Notes: generated by a model not told the origin, from the letters alone. Numbered from the stretch's first letter, positions 12,030 to 25,260 are shown. The stretch is DNA of 64,000 nucleotides from Lineus longissimus (GCF_910592395.1 NC_088316.1:2292001-2356000), one strand, 5' to 3'. Made by a program: numbers and translations.

Positions 12030-12220
12030 CTCTCCAGGAAATATTCCTCCTAAAACGCGAGATGAGCATTTTTACATGCCACTGCAGTAAGGTCCCAACT
12101 GGGTTTATTGGCCCAGGACTCCGACTTTGGTCAGAGTCAATTGCAGGCCAGCTATGTTTCTCACCTTGTGGGGTCTTTAGCTTGCCCTGGTAAAAGCCAC
12201 AAGGTACAAGGAGCCCGGCC
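12030..12220 (+). repeat. Interspersed repeat family D, copy 1
   Basis: It shares with 13955-14120 the ordered blocks CTCCAGGAAATATTCCTCC, GAGATGAGCATTTTTAC, TTTATTGGCC and GTGGGGTCTTTAGCTTGCCC. The class is unknown. Confidence 0.55.
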
Positions 12221-12248
12221 AGGAGTCTGAGTTTTATGTTAATGCATA

Positions 12249-12471
12249 TGTGACCCGCTCTACCAAAACTAGGCGCTTGTCGCATCTGAACTTGACAGGT
12301 TGATACGGACTTGTTGTTCATTTCCCTATTGTAGACCTTTGGTGAAATGTAACCAAATCAGTTTGTAATAGATTTCACAAAAGGTCTACAATAGGAAAAT
12401 GAACAACAAGTCCGTATCAACCTGTCAAGTTCAGATGCGACAAGCGCCTAGTTTTGGTAGAGCGAGTCACA
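12249..12471. mobile_element. Hairpin MITE with TA target duplication
   Basis: Two arms of about 100 bp, for example TGTGACCCGCTCTACC at left and the inverse GGTAGAGCGAGTCACA at right, are inverted copies with three visible mismatches. A central loop of about 25 bp separates them. TA flanks it at 12247-12248 and 12472-12473. There is no coding capacity. Confidence 0.85.
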
Positions 12472-13954
12472 TATACCCCACTCAGCTACGGTACTCATTC
12501 ATGGCACAAAAATTGTTCAAACTTCAACCGATTTCGGAACTGACTCGCATCAAAGTCCCAAAAGAAGTATAACCTAGGTACAGAGTCCCTAAGTTTTAGT
12601 TGTCAAAGTCAATGAAAAAATATGCATTATCCATGATGAACAAATAGTCTGCCCAAGTACATGACCTTGCTACTGTTTGGGCAGCAGGCCTCCTAGATGT
12701 TTTCATGGATTAAATGCCTGCTGTATGTAATTACGAGACTTTTCCATTTGCACAGGGCAAAGGTTGATGTGACCTTTCCATTTGATGTTATTGATGTGTC
12801 GAGTGATGAGATGGTAGTTACGACAATGATGACAGCAGTATTAGCCACCAGAACAGGACTTTTCATTTGAGATTAAGAATGCAGAAGAGTTGGATTTTGT
12901 AAAAAAATATTTTAGACCAACAGTGAGCATAATCCCATAGTTTTTGCGTACATTTTGAGACAATGAATACCTTTCCAAACACCACAAATGCACTAAAAGT
13001 ATTCCAGACAGGCCTCTCAATTACATGATTCCTACACCGTATAATGGTGTAGGCTGTACAGGATGTCCCCCAATTTTTTTATTTATTTTTTTTAAAAATA
13101 AAATGACCCCCTGAAGCGTTTTTTGACCCCTAACATAACCAAATCTCATCCAAATGGCCTAATTTTATAGTTTTACCCTAAAATTATGATTTTTCAGGTG
13201 TATGTGGTGATATCAGTCACTAACTTTGATTTATGACGTCGCTATTCAGGCAAATTGGCGTGATGAAATGTCCCCAAATTAAGCTAAAAAGCAAAAAAAA
13301 ACATGTCCCCCAAAATAGGCTAAAAAAATACAGGGTGTTGAGGTCTCCACGTAATTGAAAGGCCTGCCAGATTCGAAATGTGGAAGTCGCAATAAAAATG
13401 TTTTAATGTTTGAGTACGAGTATGCCAGTGTAGTCGACTTCCTAAGGGTGGTGATCAGGAACATAATCTGAAATTCCCCTCAACATGACTCCTGTGTTTT
13501 CACTTATAGTCAGACAAACGGATTGTCTTACGGAGAATGTGTCTCATTTATCTGATTGTCAACCAAACTTACGGGATTTTGGGCGACCATGTTAGCTGGA
13601 ACAAGGGCTGTTGTAAAAACAGGAAGGGCATGATGATAAGTTTTCATCAAAACACCACTAACTGTTCCTAAAGTGGTGAAAACATCAGCCTACACACAGG
13701 AAAGGACTGGCCAGACTGGCCTTGGCACCGTATATATTCTACAAACCACATATTTTTTCCTAGCACACAATCAACAAACAGGATCAAGACAGTGCAAACA
13801 TCTTGTCCAAATTTTTCATGTTGGTGTCAGTCCCTTTCATGTGCCATGTCAATGACTTAAACCTTCACCCTGTAAGGTCTTCATTTTTTTCAAAACACAA
13901 GGTCATTCTTCTTCTTTTTCCTCAGTGTCTGCTCTGCACTTGGGGTTGTTGATC

Positions 13955-14120
13955 TCCAGGGAGTATTCCTCCTCCACGGCGGGATGAGCGTTTTTTACGT
14001 TTTGCGTTTATTGGCCTAGTTACTCAGGCTTTGGCCAGAGGTAGAGTCCACGCAAGCTACTCACGTTACTCACTTAGTGGGGTCCTAAACCTGCCCTGGC
14101 ATAGACACCAGACACAAGGA
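13955..14120 (+). repeat. Interspersed repeat family D, copy 2
   Basis: It has the blocks CTCCAGGGAGTATTCCTCC, GGGATGAGCGTTTTTTACG, TTTATTGGCC and GTGGGGTCCTAAACCTGCCC in the same order as at 12030. Confidence 0.55.
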
Positions 14121-15820
14121 CACAAGTCTGTGGCAAACAAATAAAACAGGTCGTGTCCTTGCCATACATTTGGAACGAACTTCAAGGAAGACGCCACTCA
14201 AATCTTCAGATTGGCCTTGGCTGATGCGTCTCAAAAATTTCATCCCACGATCTTCCCACCCATGTGCTCCCTTGTCAACTTGTGATAACCTAACATTGAA
14301 AAAGCACCTCAGTATATTGTCGGGAAGTTTTTCAAGGAATATAGTATAAAAGGTCAGGCCGTATACATCTAAAACACATCGGCCTTGGACCCTGGATTCC
14401 CCACTCCCAATGTCAGATATTCCCATGGCCCACCCCTTCTTTTCAGACCACGTAGCATTAAGTTAGACTGTATGCCTGAAATCAAAATAAAAGCTTCGAG
14501 CAACAAGGTCAGGCCAAGGTTTAGATCTTGTAGAATCTTCTGACCTCAGCCCCTGGACTGCCAACCCCCAGCCCTGCTTTTTTCTCCCATTTCCCACCCT
14601 CCGCCCTTTGCGTCCGACCGGTGTGAGATACCCCTATCATACAAATGATGGAACGTATCGTTTAAATGGAGATGAAGATGTCACAATTTGCTGTTAAAAC
14701 TCTCGATTCTTGTGGGAAAGTCTTGGTCAGCGAGTTAAATAAAGGTTAACGCTGACAATGATAAAGGCAGCTCCTGTAGCAGTCAATTTAAGTTCATTAT
14801 AGCAGATCAAACATATAAAAGTCGACTGACATCGGGTAGAATCGCTGTCTGTTTCATGTATTTTGTGCTTTGAGAGTGTGGACTATTGGGATTGTTGCCG
14901 AGCTTTTGTGCGATGATCCGCTATGACATCTGCATCAAAAGATGCTGAAATGACATGACAAGAGGACCTGTGAAAATTTATGTTATCTTTGTGAGGACAT
15001 AAATCATTGGCCAACAAGACTTGTGTGAAATTCCCATGGTTTTTGGATGGCTGGACAGGACGGGTCTTAGATGGTCTGAGATGGTCGCGCCTGGCGTGAC
15101 TGAGTGATTCACTATCTGTCACTGCCGATAGCAGTGATGAATGGACCTCGACGGGATGCTGTGAGATGATGAAATGAGGTGGTCTGGCGTAGTCGATGCT
15201 GTTGACATCTTCGGTGATTAAAAGGATGCTATATGAAGTCGAGACATGTTTTGACTGAGTTTGGATGAGACTGGTGAGCATATTGCTCCAGAAACTTTGG
15301 CGTTATGTGCTAGTATTTCTGTGGAAACTTGGGCTCCAAAAGGTTAACGGTTAATAAGGTATGCAGCTAGTTTGTGGCCAAGTGGAATAACGGAAAGTAA
15401 ACGATTATAAATGGGAAGAATTCCGATTAAAAATGCCAGAATGTAGACGAATAATCATTAATCTCACAATGAGATACCGCCCTCTCAACTCTTTCTGACA
15501 TTCCGCTGTATCGAGATCAGGATTGCACCGATCATAACCATTTCCCGGGTCACCAGCATGCCTTCAGGTACTGGCAAATCCTTTGTGGAATTACTCGTAA
15601 TCGCCGAATAATACTATTTTACTTTTTTTGTGTAACGGATAATCATTTCATGAACATATTGGAATTTTCCCTGTGGTCACATTCAGGTTCGATGCATTGT
15701 GTAACTGAGTATTGTCATTTGAAGTAAGGTTACCTAGTTCAAAACATAACTTGCAACTTTTTATGAGCAGTATCCCATACTTTGCAGCCAAGACATTGCG
15801 TGACTGAAAGCTTATGAAAA

Positions 15821-15967
15821 TACAGTGTAACTTCCGTCAGCGGACAGTAATTTTGGTCCCAAATTGGTTCTTTCCATTCAATTTAACCTCTCTAATCAGG
15901 ACACCTCTCTATTTCGGACAGCATTTGTCAGTCCTGAGGGTGTCCTCAATAGAGAGGTTCTACTGTA
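15821..15967 (+). mobile_element. Short TA-type MITE copy 3 with target duplication
   Basis: The left end reads TACAGTGTAACTTCCG and the right end GTTCTACTGTA, so the termini are inverted. Both ends carry a TA consistent with a TA target-site duplication of Tc1/mariner type. The interior equals copies 1 and 2. There is no coding capacity. Confidence 0.75.
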
Positions 15968-16264
15968 CATTAGAAAATAATGCACTAAGCGCATCACAAA
16001 GAAGTGATTTAAATCGCTCACAATAATCGCTTGTTTATTGAGCTTTAGCCTCCTTCAAAATCACCATGTCTTCATGATATAGCCTGAGAAACCCCTAGGA
16101 CCAACTCCTGTTTTGTCCTCCCAACAGTTCAGGACAAATCCTGCCTGACCCTGAGCAAGAGTTCAACCAGATTACATAATGCTTCAGATGTCATCCAATT
16201 ATCATATCAAGAGACATGAGAGAAGTCCAACATCTGCCCCATACTCATATTATCACAACAGATG

Positions 16265-16495
16265 GAATAAGATTATCGAGTTGAGAGCTGAGCATCAACG
16301 AAAACATGATTAGCTCCATAAAAAATATTGGGCAACTGTGATGGAAGTAGGAGGAAACCAGAGACTCCGCTGTCGAAGAGAGTCGCCCTCTCTCTCACAT
16401 GAGTGTACCCAGACCGACCGAGAATCGAACCCGGACCTCAGATGTGTATGACACCGATGTTTCCACTGCGGAACTTTGACAGCCGACAGATTGGA
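16265..16495 (-). mobile_element. tRNA-derived SINE, family A, copy 3
   Basis: On the minus strand: A-box-like TTCCGCAGTGG, B box GGTTCGATTCT (16421-16431), then GGGCGACTCTCTTCGACAGC, TGGTTTCCTCCTACTTCC and the end CTCAGCTCTCAACTCG. This is the most complete copy of the family in the window. Confidence 0.7.
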
Positions 16496-17581
16496 TCTGG
16501 TCAATTAGACTTTCTGTGGTCTCCAATTTGCATTTCACTGTAGAACAGAAGATTTGCATGCGGGACATTCATTCAATCATTCTGCAGTGAAAACTTTCGC
16601 TTTTCGGCTGAATTCTATGTCATTGTTTACATGTTTCCACAGAAGCATTGCATCCAGATGCCGATCTCAGTTTCGATCTTAACATTAACGTAACATTACC
16701 CCGACGTCACCGAATCCACAGATGACGCAGCGACTTCAGGACAATGCAACGGTATTGACACTGATTGACGCAACATTCAATAACAACGGTCTAATCCGCG
16801 TACGGGACAAGTCAGCCCTCATTACGTTTCACAGTTTTATTAACGTAACATTATTACACCCTGCTTTCCCTACTTTGAGCCTATTTTACTGAGATTTCGT
16901 TACTTCAGCACCAAACATTGTTTTTCTGCACCGAAAATCTTCCTCAGTTCTAAGGTATGAAGGTGTGATGGAATTCAGGTGTCACTAAGATCGTCTAGAA
17001 GCAGATTTGACCATTTCAACATCCAGAAAGCACTTCAGGGGGTCAGAAACAACAGCAACAAATATTTAGTTGTTGACAATTTGTCCGTATTTTGGGCACG
17101 CGTATCATAAATGCTGCGTACTTCGGAACTGATATGACGAAAGTAGATGTACTGACACAGACAGGGTGAAACTGATATTTTCTCAAAGGATGGAAACATA
17201 TAAATATGAAATATCAATCTCGCAATAAGTCAAGAATATGCACACGGCCCTCAAGAATTTGATTGAAATCTTCGCTACTATATTACGCGTTGGGTAACTT
17301 CAAAGGCCCTGAATGGTATAAATCTCCTACGAGGGCCATGGAGTTGGCCTTCCTGTGATTCAGCCTCAGCCTCCCAACATGAAAGACTTGAACAGACAAT
17401 GCCATAATAAACAATTTTCTTTTCAATAAAATGCTGAAAACGTTACTAGGCCGACTTATTTTGAATCAAAACACCCAGAATTGAACCTCAGTCAGACCAA
17501 TAAACAACAAAACAATGGCGATCAGATACAGATAATATCAATAGTTGATTTGCCCTAATCCCTATTGATATTGGTTTATGC

Positions 17582-17754
17582 CTGTTTCGCCTATTCCTGT
17601 TTCGCCTTTTCCTGTTTCGCCTACAAAATTCCTGTTTCGCCTATTCCCGATTCGCCTATTCCTGTTCCGCCTATTCCTTTTTCGCCTATTTCCTGTTTGG
17701 CCTATTTCCTGTTTAGCCTATTTCCTGTTTCGCCTATTCCTGTTTCGCCTACTT
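17582..17754 (+). repeat. 15-16-bp minisatellite, left arm of a foldback pair (11 units)
   Basis: The unit is TCCTGTTTCGCCTAT with variants (TTCCGCC, TTTAGCC). The same unit occurs inverted at 18383-18555, 628 bp away. Confidence 0.9.
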
Positions 17755-18382
17755 TCCAGTACCCCTACAATAAATCGACTCTCCCACGGGGAACCTTAGG
17801 GATGCATGTCCATTTTATGGGGAAAATGTGAGGGGACAATTGGATGATGTTAACGATGTGATGACAATTTGACTAATCAAATGCCATCAACTTTGTTAAC
17901 AAACCATGCCATGACCGTTTTGAAAGAGTCACCTTGAAAGCGGGGACAGTCCGGGACTTATTTGACCATAGGACCATAGGACCATACTGACACACAGTAA
18001 AAACTAATAGATTAAGTAGAGTAAAGCAGTCGTTTATTTTATGAAAACTGAATTCATGAATTTTTGATAAAAATACATAATATTGTACATTCTCATAATT
18101 ATTTGATCAAAATCAGCTGTAAAACCCATGTCATAATATACATGTAGGTACAGCACATATAAAGTCAAACAAGGTGGAAAATACATATCATGATATTATG
18201 TCAGACAAGGTAACTGATGGCATCAACGTAACTCATTATGTCCCTCTCTCCATTGACGTATTGTTTTTTGAGGCGTAACATGCGTTCGTCAATGCGTACA
18301 TATGTGGCTCTCCTCGGGTTTGGTCGGTCAGTAAGGGGCGGTTCATATTCCTACGTCTGTGGGGAGGTTAGCAATACATTTG
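17755..18382. other. Centre of the foldback pair
   Basis: 628 bp of AT-rich DNA between inverted minisatellites. There is no convincing open frame. A 10-bp repeat ACCATAGG in three copies lies at about 17963-17990. Confidence 0.6.
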
Positions 18383-18555
18383 AATAGGCGAAACAGGAAT
18401 AGGCTAAACAGGAATTAGGCGAAACAGGAATAGGCTAAACAGGAATTAGGCGAAACAGGAATAGGCGAAACAAGAATTAGGCGAAACAGGAATTAGGCGA
18501 AACAGGAATAGGCGAAACAGGAATAAGCGGAACAGGAATAGGCGAAACAGGAATA
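18383..18555 (-). repeat. 15-16-bp minisatellite, right arm of a foldback pair (11 units)
   Basis: The plus strand reads ATAGGCGAAACAGGA, the reverse complement of the left-arm unit. Eleven units mix 15 and 16 bp, with ATTAGG and GGCTAAACAGG variants. Confidence 0.9.
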
Positions 18556-18704
18556 CACCTTGATATTTTTGAGCAAGATACTCACATCTCCTTTTAATAT
18601 ATTGAAACAAGCATAATGTCAAACCCCAAGTGTAAATGTCAGCTTAATAGGACATTTTGCTTACTTTATGTCAAGACCATTTCAAAAATAATGTTGGTTA
18701 TGCC

Positions 18705-18924
18705 CACGACACCTCTCTATTAACCCTTTCAGCTCTGAATATTTTTCAGTTTGATGGTCACCCCCTACAGCAGCATGCATATGTACAGGCGAGCCATGCT
18801 TTGAATCTACACGATCTACAGTGTCACCTTCGTCAGAATAATCCTCCAAATCACTCGGCAAATCACCATCGTCTGATTCAGAGTCTGCCATAAGTTCATC
18901 AACCACATCATCAACTGTCTTCAA
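18705..18924 (-). mobile_element. piggyBac-like fragment inserted in a MITE copy
   Basis: ACACCTCTCTATTAA belongs to the MITE family at 407, 3271 and 15821. At its TTAA it is interrupted by CCCTTTCAGCTCTGAA, which looks like a piggyBac terminal repeat (TTAA target, CCCTTT start). To the right, a minus-strand frame starts at 18924 with an acidic N-terminus (DDVVDELMADSESDDGDLPS), typical of piggyBac transposases, and runs into the terminal repeat after about 65 codons. That suggests an internally deleted copy. The opposite end was not found. Confidence 0.4.
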
Positions 18925-20353
18925 TGTTTTCTTTCAGTACATTGATCACTTTCGGAACATCAGATCGTCAATAAGGTGTCAGGTGACATAGGTGGTGAAA
19001 TTCCCCTGTAATGATGTAGTCATTAAAACAGGTACCCCAACCCTTCACTCAGCCATGGCAGAGGTCATAGCCGCGTCCTTGGGGCTAATTCCACACATAT
19101 CACTCCCGAATCAGAATACCTGGGGAAGTTTCATAACAAAATAGATGGACGTGGTCAGATATCCATCTATTAGAATGGCACTTCCGAAACCTTAGGCTGG
19201 TGATGATATCTGTCCTACATGTGTGATTAACAACACATTAGACATGGCTTTTGGAAAGCTTTTGAGTAGAAAATACAAAACTAAACTGAATCGGGACCCA
19301 CTGTTCATGAGCAATCGATTCTCAAAGCAAAAAAGTCTAAACTCTTACGCATTGAAGTGCCTGGATGATGATACACATATTCTTTTCTCGTACTGAGACT
19401 TGAGTTCTAACCACAAGATTTGAGCACCGACCATCAGGGTGATGAGTAAATCAACACCATAAACCATTAATCAAGGCTGCTTGCCTTTGGTCGGCCTGCG
19501 CAGAAGACGAAGTCCATACTTGACAAAGATAAAGCAGATTACAAGGCCTGGCTGTTATCCTAACATGCCAATTACTGTAGCATTGATAAATTTATCGATA
19601 ATCCAAAGATCACAACTTCAAAAGGGTCATCTTTGTGCCTAGAGACTTCTCTCCATAGAGTAGGCCTTGCCTTTTAGAAGAACTCCTGAAGAGCTTTGGG
19701 GCACAGACTGAGCGACAAGTTGTTAAAAGTTGTAAAATATTGTAAGGCCTTGTTAGCCTTGAAAATGAGACAGAGGCAAAACAAGGGAAACTGGGTCAAG
19801 TTTGGGGCCGATTTGAAGAAAAGATCCCATCGAATCTGAATGTTGACTAAATTCTCATGTAAATGGAAATTTCCATGCCTGTCTTGCCAAATACCTCAGG
19901 AAAATGTCTCGTTTTGAACTATAAGTGGAACTATTTCACGCCAACTATCGATTTCATTATTTCATCTTGTTCCATATTTTCCCAACATCCATCAAATCCC
20001 CGCCAAAGAAAAGTGATGCCAGACAGGAACTCCAACAAACAATCAGAAGTGATGGTGTTGTTTATGACTGTACGGCAACACCAATAAACCGCTTCATCTT
20101 AAGCTCACAGCAAAGGTCAACAAGCTGCTCAAAGTTGTCTTATTAGTGGAACAAGGTGTGGGATCAGAGGTGCCGACGAAATCTCTATGTTATTAGGCAC
20201 AGTACAGCTTTTCCTCTGACCAGAGGATCCTTCTTTGCCCTTCGTCCATATTTTGGGATAAGGGCAATGCTTATGCCATTTTTGGAAATCATATAAACCT
20301 AACAGGACCAGAACTTTTACCACTATAGGCTCAACACAAGGAAGCGTCTGGAT

Positions 20354-20872
20354 ATGTACAAGAGGCCTTTAAGGGGATACCAAGAGACTAATTCACTTGT
20401 AATGTCAGGAAAGCACCTGGCAAAAGTGTTTCCTAAAAAACAAGTGTTTTGGTACCAAGCATCCAGACTCAGACAATTCAACGAAAGCCCAAGGAAAAAA
20501 TCTGTACCTCGAAAAACAAGCTTGAACTCGGGTCTTGGTACCATGCCTCCAGATGCAGACAGCTCTGGGAGAGCCCTAGACAAATCCACCGCATTACATT
20601 ACAAGGGGCTGCAGGAAGGTCCAAAACACGTTTCGCACCTACTGACTTTCAGGCCGAAGTTGCCATCTCCTCGAAGAAAAACTCAAAGTTTGAACTCATC
20701 TTTTGGTAGCATGCCTCCAGACGCAGACAGCTCCTGGAAAGCCCCAGACAGCTCGATGGTAGGCCACGTGTTTGCTATTGGTAAATCCAGGATCAAAAGG
20801 AAGGCAAAGACTCAGGTGCAACAGTTAGCTCCATTACTCAAGAAGCCGTTCTACAAATTACTCTCAGTCTGA
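20354..20872 (+). other. 172-codon open frame over degenerate tandem repeats
   Basis: This is the longest ATG-to-stop frame in the window. It overlaps a repeat: TTGGTACCATGCCTCCAGATGC-type words at 20448, 20536 and 20701, giving SLNSGLGTMPPDADSSGRAL and SLNSSFGSMPPDADSSWKAP in frame. Spacing is 88 and 165 bp, so the frame is not fixed by the period. I recognise no domain. Either a chance frame in a repeat or a small lineage-specific protein is possible. Confidence 0.2.
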
Positions 20873-22010
20873 TTCACAAATTGAACACCATTATAAAATG
20901 AAGAGTTAGTGTGATCGACTTACTACTAGAGTAAACTTTAACATTTCGGAGCCAGTGATATGACTTGGGATGAGGAAGGATCTACTATGTTCGTTACCAC
21001 CATGAGGCAAACATTTAGATCTAACATCTAATGAAGTTAAGAAGTCAGGAAGGAAACGCAACCGCAGTTCCTATATGGTTTTTCTAGACTACAACCCCTG
21101 TCGACAATCTTCCAGAAGATGTTCAGGGCTTCTCAACATCGCTAAGCTGTAACAATGTAGCCAATCAACAATCGGTAGAGATACGCAACCATCTCAATCC
21201 TCAAGAACAAGAAGCAACACCAGAAATCAGTGACCGAGATTGGAATTTTTCATTTTTTTTACTACATTCACATCAAAGCAAAATTTTGCCAAAACCCTTT
21301 GCCAACACATGACTATTGTTGGAAACAGACTCGACCCAGATCACCAACCTCCCTCTCACATTTGATAGAGCATGAAGCCACGCTGATAGCAAGGATTCGA
21401 CGTCTGCTTGATAAAACGGAGTCAAATGAAGTACATCTTACAAGCTGGCAGCCGATCGTCTCCAAAAACATGAAAACCTTCCCTATCATTGAGGTAGCCA
21501 ACCTCTGCATCTTTGTATGATTCATGAAATGTTATCATCAGACCAAATACTTGATTTTTTCCAAAGTGGTTTGAGAAGATTAATCATTTGTCTAGTCGAA
21601 TTTTTTGGCGAGTGCGGGGTCTACTTGATTGGTGGTTAAAGAGGTTAACCTTGCCCCAAGACTACCAGTTCAGTCCATTCTAATCAACTTGTAATATACC
21701 TACTTGACTGATGAATCACTTACAAGTTACCCCAAGGATAATGGCTTCATGAAGGCAAACCTTGCAAATGCCTTCTTTCCCTCCTCTGAGTTGACTTGTT
21801 GCCCATGAAATTACTTCGATCACAAAGGCAGCTTTTTCTTCATTGATGTCCATTTGAAGTGTGCCCTTTTTCACGAAACTAGCAGAAGTGCCCTTTTTAT
21901 GGCAAACACTGCTGTGCACATTTGAAACAAATTTCGAGGCTTGCCCCCAAGGTTTCCCAACCTGGTCATGATCCTCCAAAACACTGAAAATGAAGGTGTC
22001 TGAGGATAGA

Positions 22011-22492
22011 GAGGAAAATTGGCCAAAGGACACCACCCTAACCACAAAGCTCTGGGGCTATGTGGCTTCAGACCTGCTCCCTAATGAAGAATAGAGAGGA
22101 AAACTGGCGAAAGGACACCACCCCGACCACAAAGCTCTGGGGCTATGTGGCTTCAGACCTGCTCCCTAATGAAGAATAGAGAGGAAAACTGGCGAAAGGA
22201 CACCACCCTAACCACAAAGCTCTGAGGCTATGTGGCTTCAGACCTGCTCCCTAATGAAGAATAGAGAGGAAAACTGGCGAAAGGACACCACCCCGACCAC
22301 AAAGCTCTGGGGCTATGTGGCTTCAGACCTGCTCCCTAATGAAGAATAGGGAGGAAAACTGGCGAAAGGACACCACCCCGACCACAAAACTCTGGGGCTA
22401 TGTGGTTTCAGACCTGCTCTCTAATGAAGAATAGAGAGGAAAACTGGCCAAAGGACACCACCCTGACCACAAAGCTCTGGGGCTATGTGACA
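22011..22492 (+). repeat. 85-bp tandem repeat, six copies
   Basis: GAGGAAAACTGGCGAAAGGA recurs at 22011, 22096, 22181, 22266, 22351 and 22436, exactly 85 bp apart. The inner copies are nearly identical (CGACC or TAACC before ACAAAGCTCTGG), so they are recent. Confidence 0.95.
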
Positions 22493-25260
22493 GACCTCTC
22501 TAGGTTCCGGTAAAGAAGTTGGACAGACTGTGTGAAGTGCACCTCAAAAATTCTGAACGCGGAAAAAGAACAAGGTGATGTCTCATTTGTTTTCAGTGTT
22601 AAAGCATGATTTCATTTCAAATAGCTTCCCGTAGGTATGGTGCAACGTTTTAAAATGAGATATCTTGTGCCACCGATATTGAAGTGGCCAAGAGTCAAAT
22701 GGTTAACGAAACTGCTTAAGTGGAGATGATTATGCTTGTCACTTTTATTGCACTTGGTGACCTTAATCATTTTACAATAGGTAGAATATTTCAAGCATCC
22801 CTTGCTGGCACTTCAGCCCCTGCGCATTTCAGGAAGATGATGGCATTTCAGGGGGATGATAAATTAGAGTACTTTGTGCAGGAGACTGCGAGTCTCACAA
22901 AGTGTTATCCATTTGGTGTTATTTTGATTAATAGGCCTAGACAATCTGACAGGTGAATATGATTAGACCTTGCCAATAAACAAAGAACTACATGGAAGCA
23001 GGGGCTCTCTCAAACTCTAGTTCAGTGCTCTCTACCAGGTTTTTTCAAGGTTAGTACCCTTAATATTCAAGAAGTTTTGCCACCAGTGTGCAACACAGGG
23101 TAGGGTGAAAACAATTTAAAGTGGGAAGGCCCTACAGAAACCCCTTTCAAAATTCTAGAGCAAGGTAGGGTGGCTCCTTCCAAGGTAAGGTGGCCGCCCT
23201 GACAAACCGCCTTGAGGAGTACTCTGTAGTTGCAACCAAAGGGAATAGGGACTGTATATTTTGTACCCAGGCAACAAGGGGGACAGAATTTGTAAATTTT
23301 AGGCCCCTTTATGCATAATCACAAGTACAGGTGGGGTTGAAAAGATGTTTTGAACCTTTCTTTTGCTGTAAGTTGTCACTCAGTATGATACGTTTCAGAT
23401 GAAACCTATATACTAAATGAATGGTCCTACATGGCATTCTTCACACAAAATTTCAGTCAGGTAATGGCCCCTTGGTAACGAGTGTGAGGAATCCATCAAG
23501 AATGGCATCCAGAGTGGTCAAAAGAATGTGCCAAATGTTACAACTCATCAAGGTACACATCCTGACATATCAGGCCATTTCACTCCATCATTTTGACGGA
23601 GTAGTCATGTTCTAGGCCCCGTTTGCAAGACGATGCAAGGAACATACCCTATCTGACCTTAGCAAGGCCATGCAAAGGTAAAACGGGGAATAAGGTATCG
23701 AGGGTTGCACTTCACTTGTCAGATTCTCCCCCAAATTTAAAAAAGACTTGGTTTTTAACGTGATTTGGGCTGAAATTGAAAAAGTGTCATTTTGCCCCCC
23801 TCCCTTCCCAAAGACCAAAAAGCTAGCAATGCCGCTCGACTTGTTCTGAAAAACCGGGCCCTGGATAAAACTCTTCAAACAGTGATAACCAGCAGACAAG
23901 AGTGAAGGCATAAGTGACTGCTGGCCGAGACTTGACAGGAGGCACAGAGCCTGCTCTCCGAATCACAACAAACACTGAACACAACCAACTTGAAGCAGCC
24001 ACAACATCAACAGTCTTGATAGGTCAACGGTTTTGGCTCCAGAGGCAATAACTTGGAAAGAACTCTTCAAATAGTGATAACCTGTCTGCAAGAAAGTATT
24101 GATGGCAGAAGAGTCACCCAAACCATTGAATACATATGATGCGAGGGTATTGATCAATGACTGGATGACTGCTCCGAACTTACTGGTAAAGGCAAGTTGC
24201 GAGATTGGACGAGAACAACGTCAGTCCGTTAGTCCTGAGAACCCTCTGTGGACAATGGTGAAATCGAAGACAATTTCCAGTAAATTCGAACATCGAATTT
24301 CCAAGTGTTACAAGGTACCTTGATAGAATAACCCGCTGCTGAATACTGTGGCCACAAAAAAAGTAACGACGATTCATCATTTAAGCAGCAGACAAGAAGG
24401 TTGACTGAGAAGTCCAACAGCCAAGCAATTGACTAAACTGTAGGTAGGCCAATCTAGAGACTGGGTGGGCATCGATGGCTTTGTGACTGCTCTAAAGCTG
24501 GCCTGAGTAAGGCTGATGAGGTTATCCAGCATCTTCAAAGAGTAACCCACGAGCATATTTAGCCACAAAAAATGAAAGATAGCAGTTTTTATCAGGTTCT
24601 GGGTCCGTCCCCACTTCTTGTTGGTCAGGCGTCTGCCACGAAGACTCTAACATGATATTCGGACATTCTAAAGAAGAGTCTACTGGCACCAGCATGAGTT
24701 CTGTACTTCAATTTCTGTATCAGGAAAACGTCTGAAGGATGCCAAGAGGGAGAAAAAGTTGTCATCGAAGTGGATTCAAGATGTCTGAGGATGGATACGC
24801 CAAGTCTATACCCATTACTAATCTTGCTTGCCTACCACTAGTAACGGTATCAAATGGAATGGTTGATTCCAGGAATAGGCTACACACTTGGACAGAGTAG
24901 ATGGGGCTTAGGATAATGCAAAGCAAATACAAAGACTCCATTGAAGGTTTTCTCAAGCATGACTGTGCACACTTGGACATTTTGACTCCAGCGTTAGTTT
25001 TGTTCTGAGAAATTTTGTTCTGAGAAAATTATCGCAACAGATTGTGACAAAAAAGGATTTTTTGATAACCGAGAGTTCAGCAAGGAGTAAAAGTGGTTTG
25101 CAGAGTGTTTCCAGGATGCAAATCTCCTTCTTCTCTGTTATTCAACAATGGTTTGGAGACTGGTGCCCAGACTGGTCAAGTTCATGATGTTGATTTCACA
25201 TCAGTCTTGGTTCCCTGGAGGCTTCCTATGTTTTGAGGTAAAAGCTGAAATCTCAATGGG

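Noticed and set aside
14085-14426. 113-codon minus-strand frame, considered as a retrotransposon gag remnant
   Set aside because: The resemblance is vague, it overlaps interspersed repeat D at its end, and no zinc knuckle or polymerase motif lies near.
17565-17831. Pro/Ser/Phe-rich frames (SPIPVSP)
   Set aside because: Translation of the 15-bp minisatellite; there is no gene context.
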